Shown here: positions 63,832 through 64,000 of the stretch, piece after piece
Position numbering within the stretch: position 1 is the stretch's first letter
Layout: the number at the start of each line of letters is the position of its first letter
From: Macrostomum hystrix
Lineage: Eukaryota > Platyhelminthes > Macrostomidae
DNA length: 64,000 nucleotides
NCBI GenBank assembly: GCA_950097015.1
Contig: CATNEN010000012.1
Span: 3,403,501-3,467,500 of the forward strand
Direction of reading: 5' to 3'
The notes under the pieces: model-generated
Databases searched by the model: none
What the model was told of the DNA's origin: nothing
The model's input: the letters and a program-made list of their open reading frames with translations, nothing else
Position numbers and translations under genes: made by a program

Positions 63832-64000
63832 AAGTGAGAATGCGATGGTTGCATTAAATGTGCCAATTTAACCTGCAAATTACCACTCTATCTTTGTGAA
63901 TGCTTTACTTCAGTATGTTTTGCTATCACAACCTGTATATATTTTGCTTCATTAACTTATGTCACATAACATGAATTCATAAGTACTGTGCATAAAAAAT
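63832..64000. other. Right edge, no gene seen
   Basis: AT-rich sequence after the PHD frame; it is presumably LRRC59 intron or upstream sequence. Confidence 0.4.

Overview
This window is animal nuclear DNA. Every recognisable gene is split by GT-AG introns, coding exons are fairly GC-rich, spacers are AT-rich, and the families are metazoan (Brat-type NHL, TRAF, an orphan class C receptor, fibrinogen-related, ETS/ELF, atrogin-type F-box, LRRC59). The many tandem arrays and tRNA-derived SINEs would suit a lophotrochozoan such as a free-living flatworm (e.g. Macrostomum), but that is inference; nothing here fixes the species.

Layout from left to right. (1) 1-1,970: a 34-bp minisatellite, probably in a Brat intron, then the C-terminal NHL part of a brat-like gene (+, 2,053-3,770). 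(2) 5-11 kb: AT-rich spacer with two minisatellites, a small secreted-peptide gene (-, 8,987-9,346) and a SINE. (3) 11.1-15.3 kb: a ten-exon minus-strand gene for an unrecognised membrane protein, assembled here exon by exon. (4) 16.1-20.2 kb: a full TRAF gene (+), with a possible 3'UTR exon near 22.7 kb. (5) 22.9-27.2 kb: a very large minisatellite (about 120 units of 30 bp). (6) 29.8-35.4 kb: a GPR158/Smog-like seven-helix receptor (+). (7) 35.9-38.9 kb: three further arrays, then 3.7 kb of AT-rich non-coding DNA. (8) 42.7-44.7 kb: a secreted fibrinogen-related protein (+). (9) 47.6-50.1 kb: an ELF/E74-type ETS factor (+). (10) 53.5-57.9 kb: an FBXO25/FBXO32 (atrogin) F-box gene (+). (11) 59.7-60.7 kb: a dead mariner. 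(12) 61.7-62.9 kb: the 3' part of LRRC59 (-), with a Ulp1-PHD mobile-element ORF just upstream at 63.1-63.8 kb.

The genes do not form an operon or a single pathway. They are ordinary signalling, development and housekeeping genes. For the gene models whose ends lie in the window, the exons I chose join in consistent phase and sum to a whole number of codons (unknown gene 455 aa, TRAF 495, receptor 760, fibrinogen-related 371, ETS 460, F-box 399, peptide precursor 95).

The most striking feature is that nearly every longer intron carries its own tandem repeat with its own unit (11-38 bp). Several arrays begin at or contain splice-site motifs, and some show internal block duplication. Most long open frames in the window are artefacts of these arrays.
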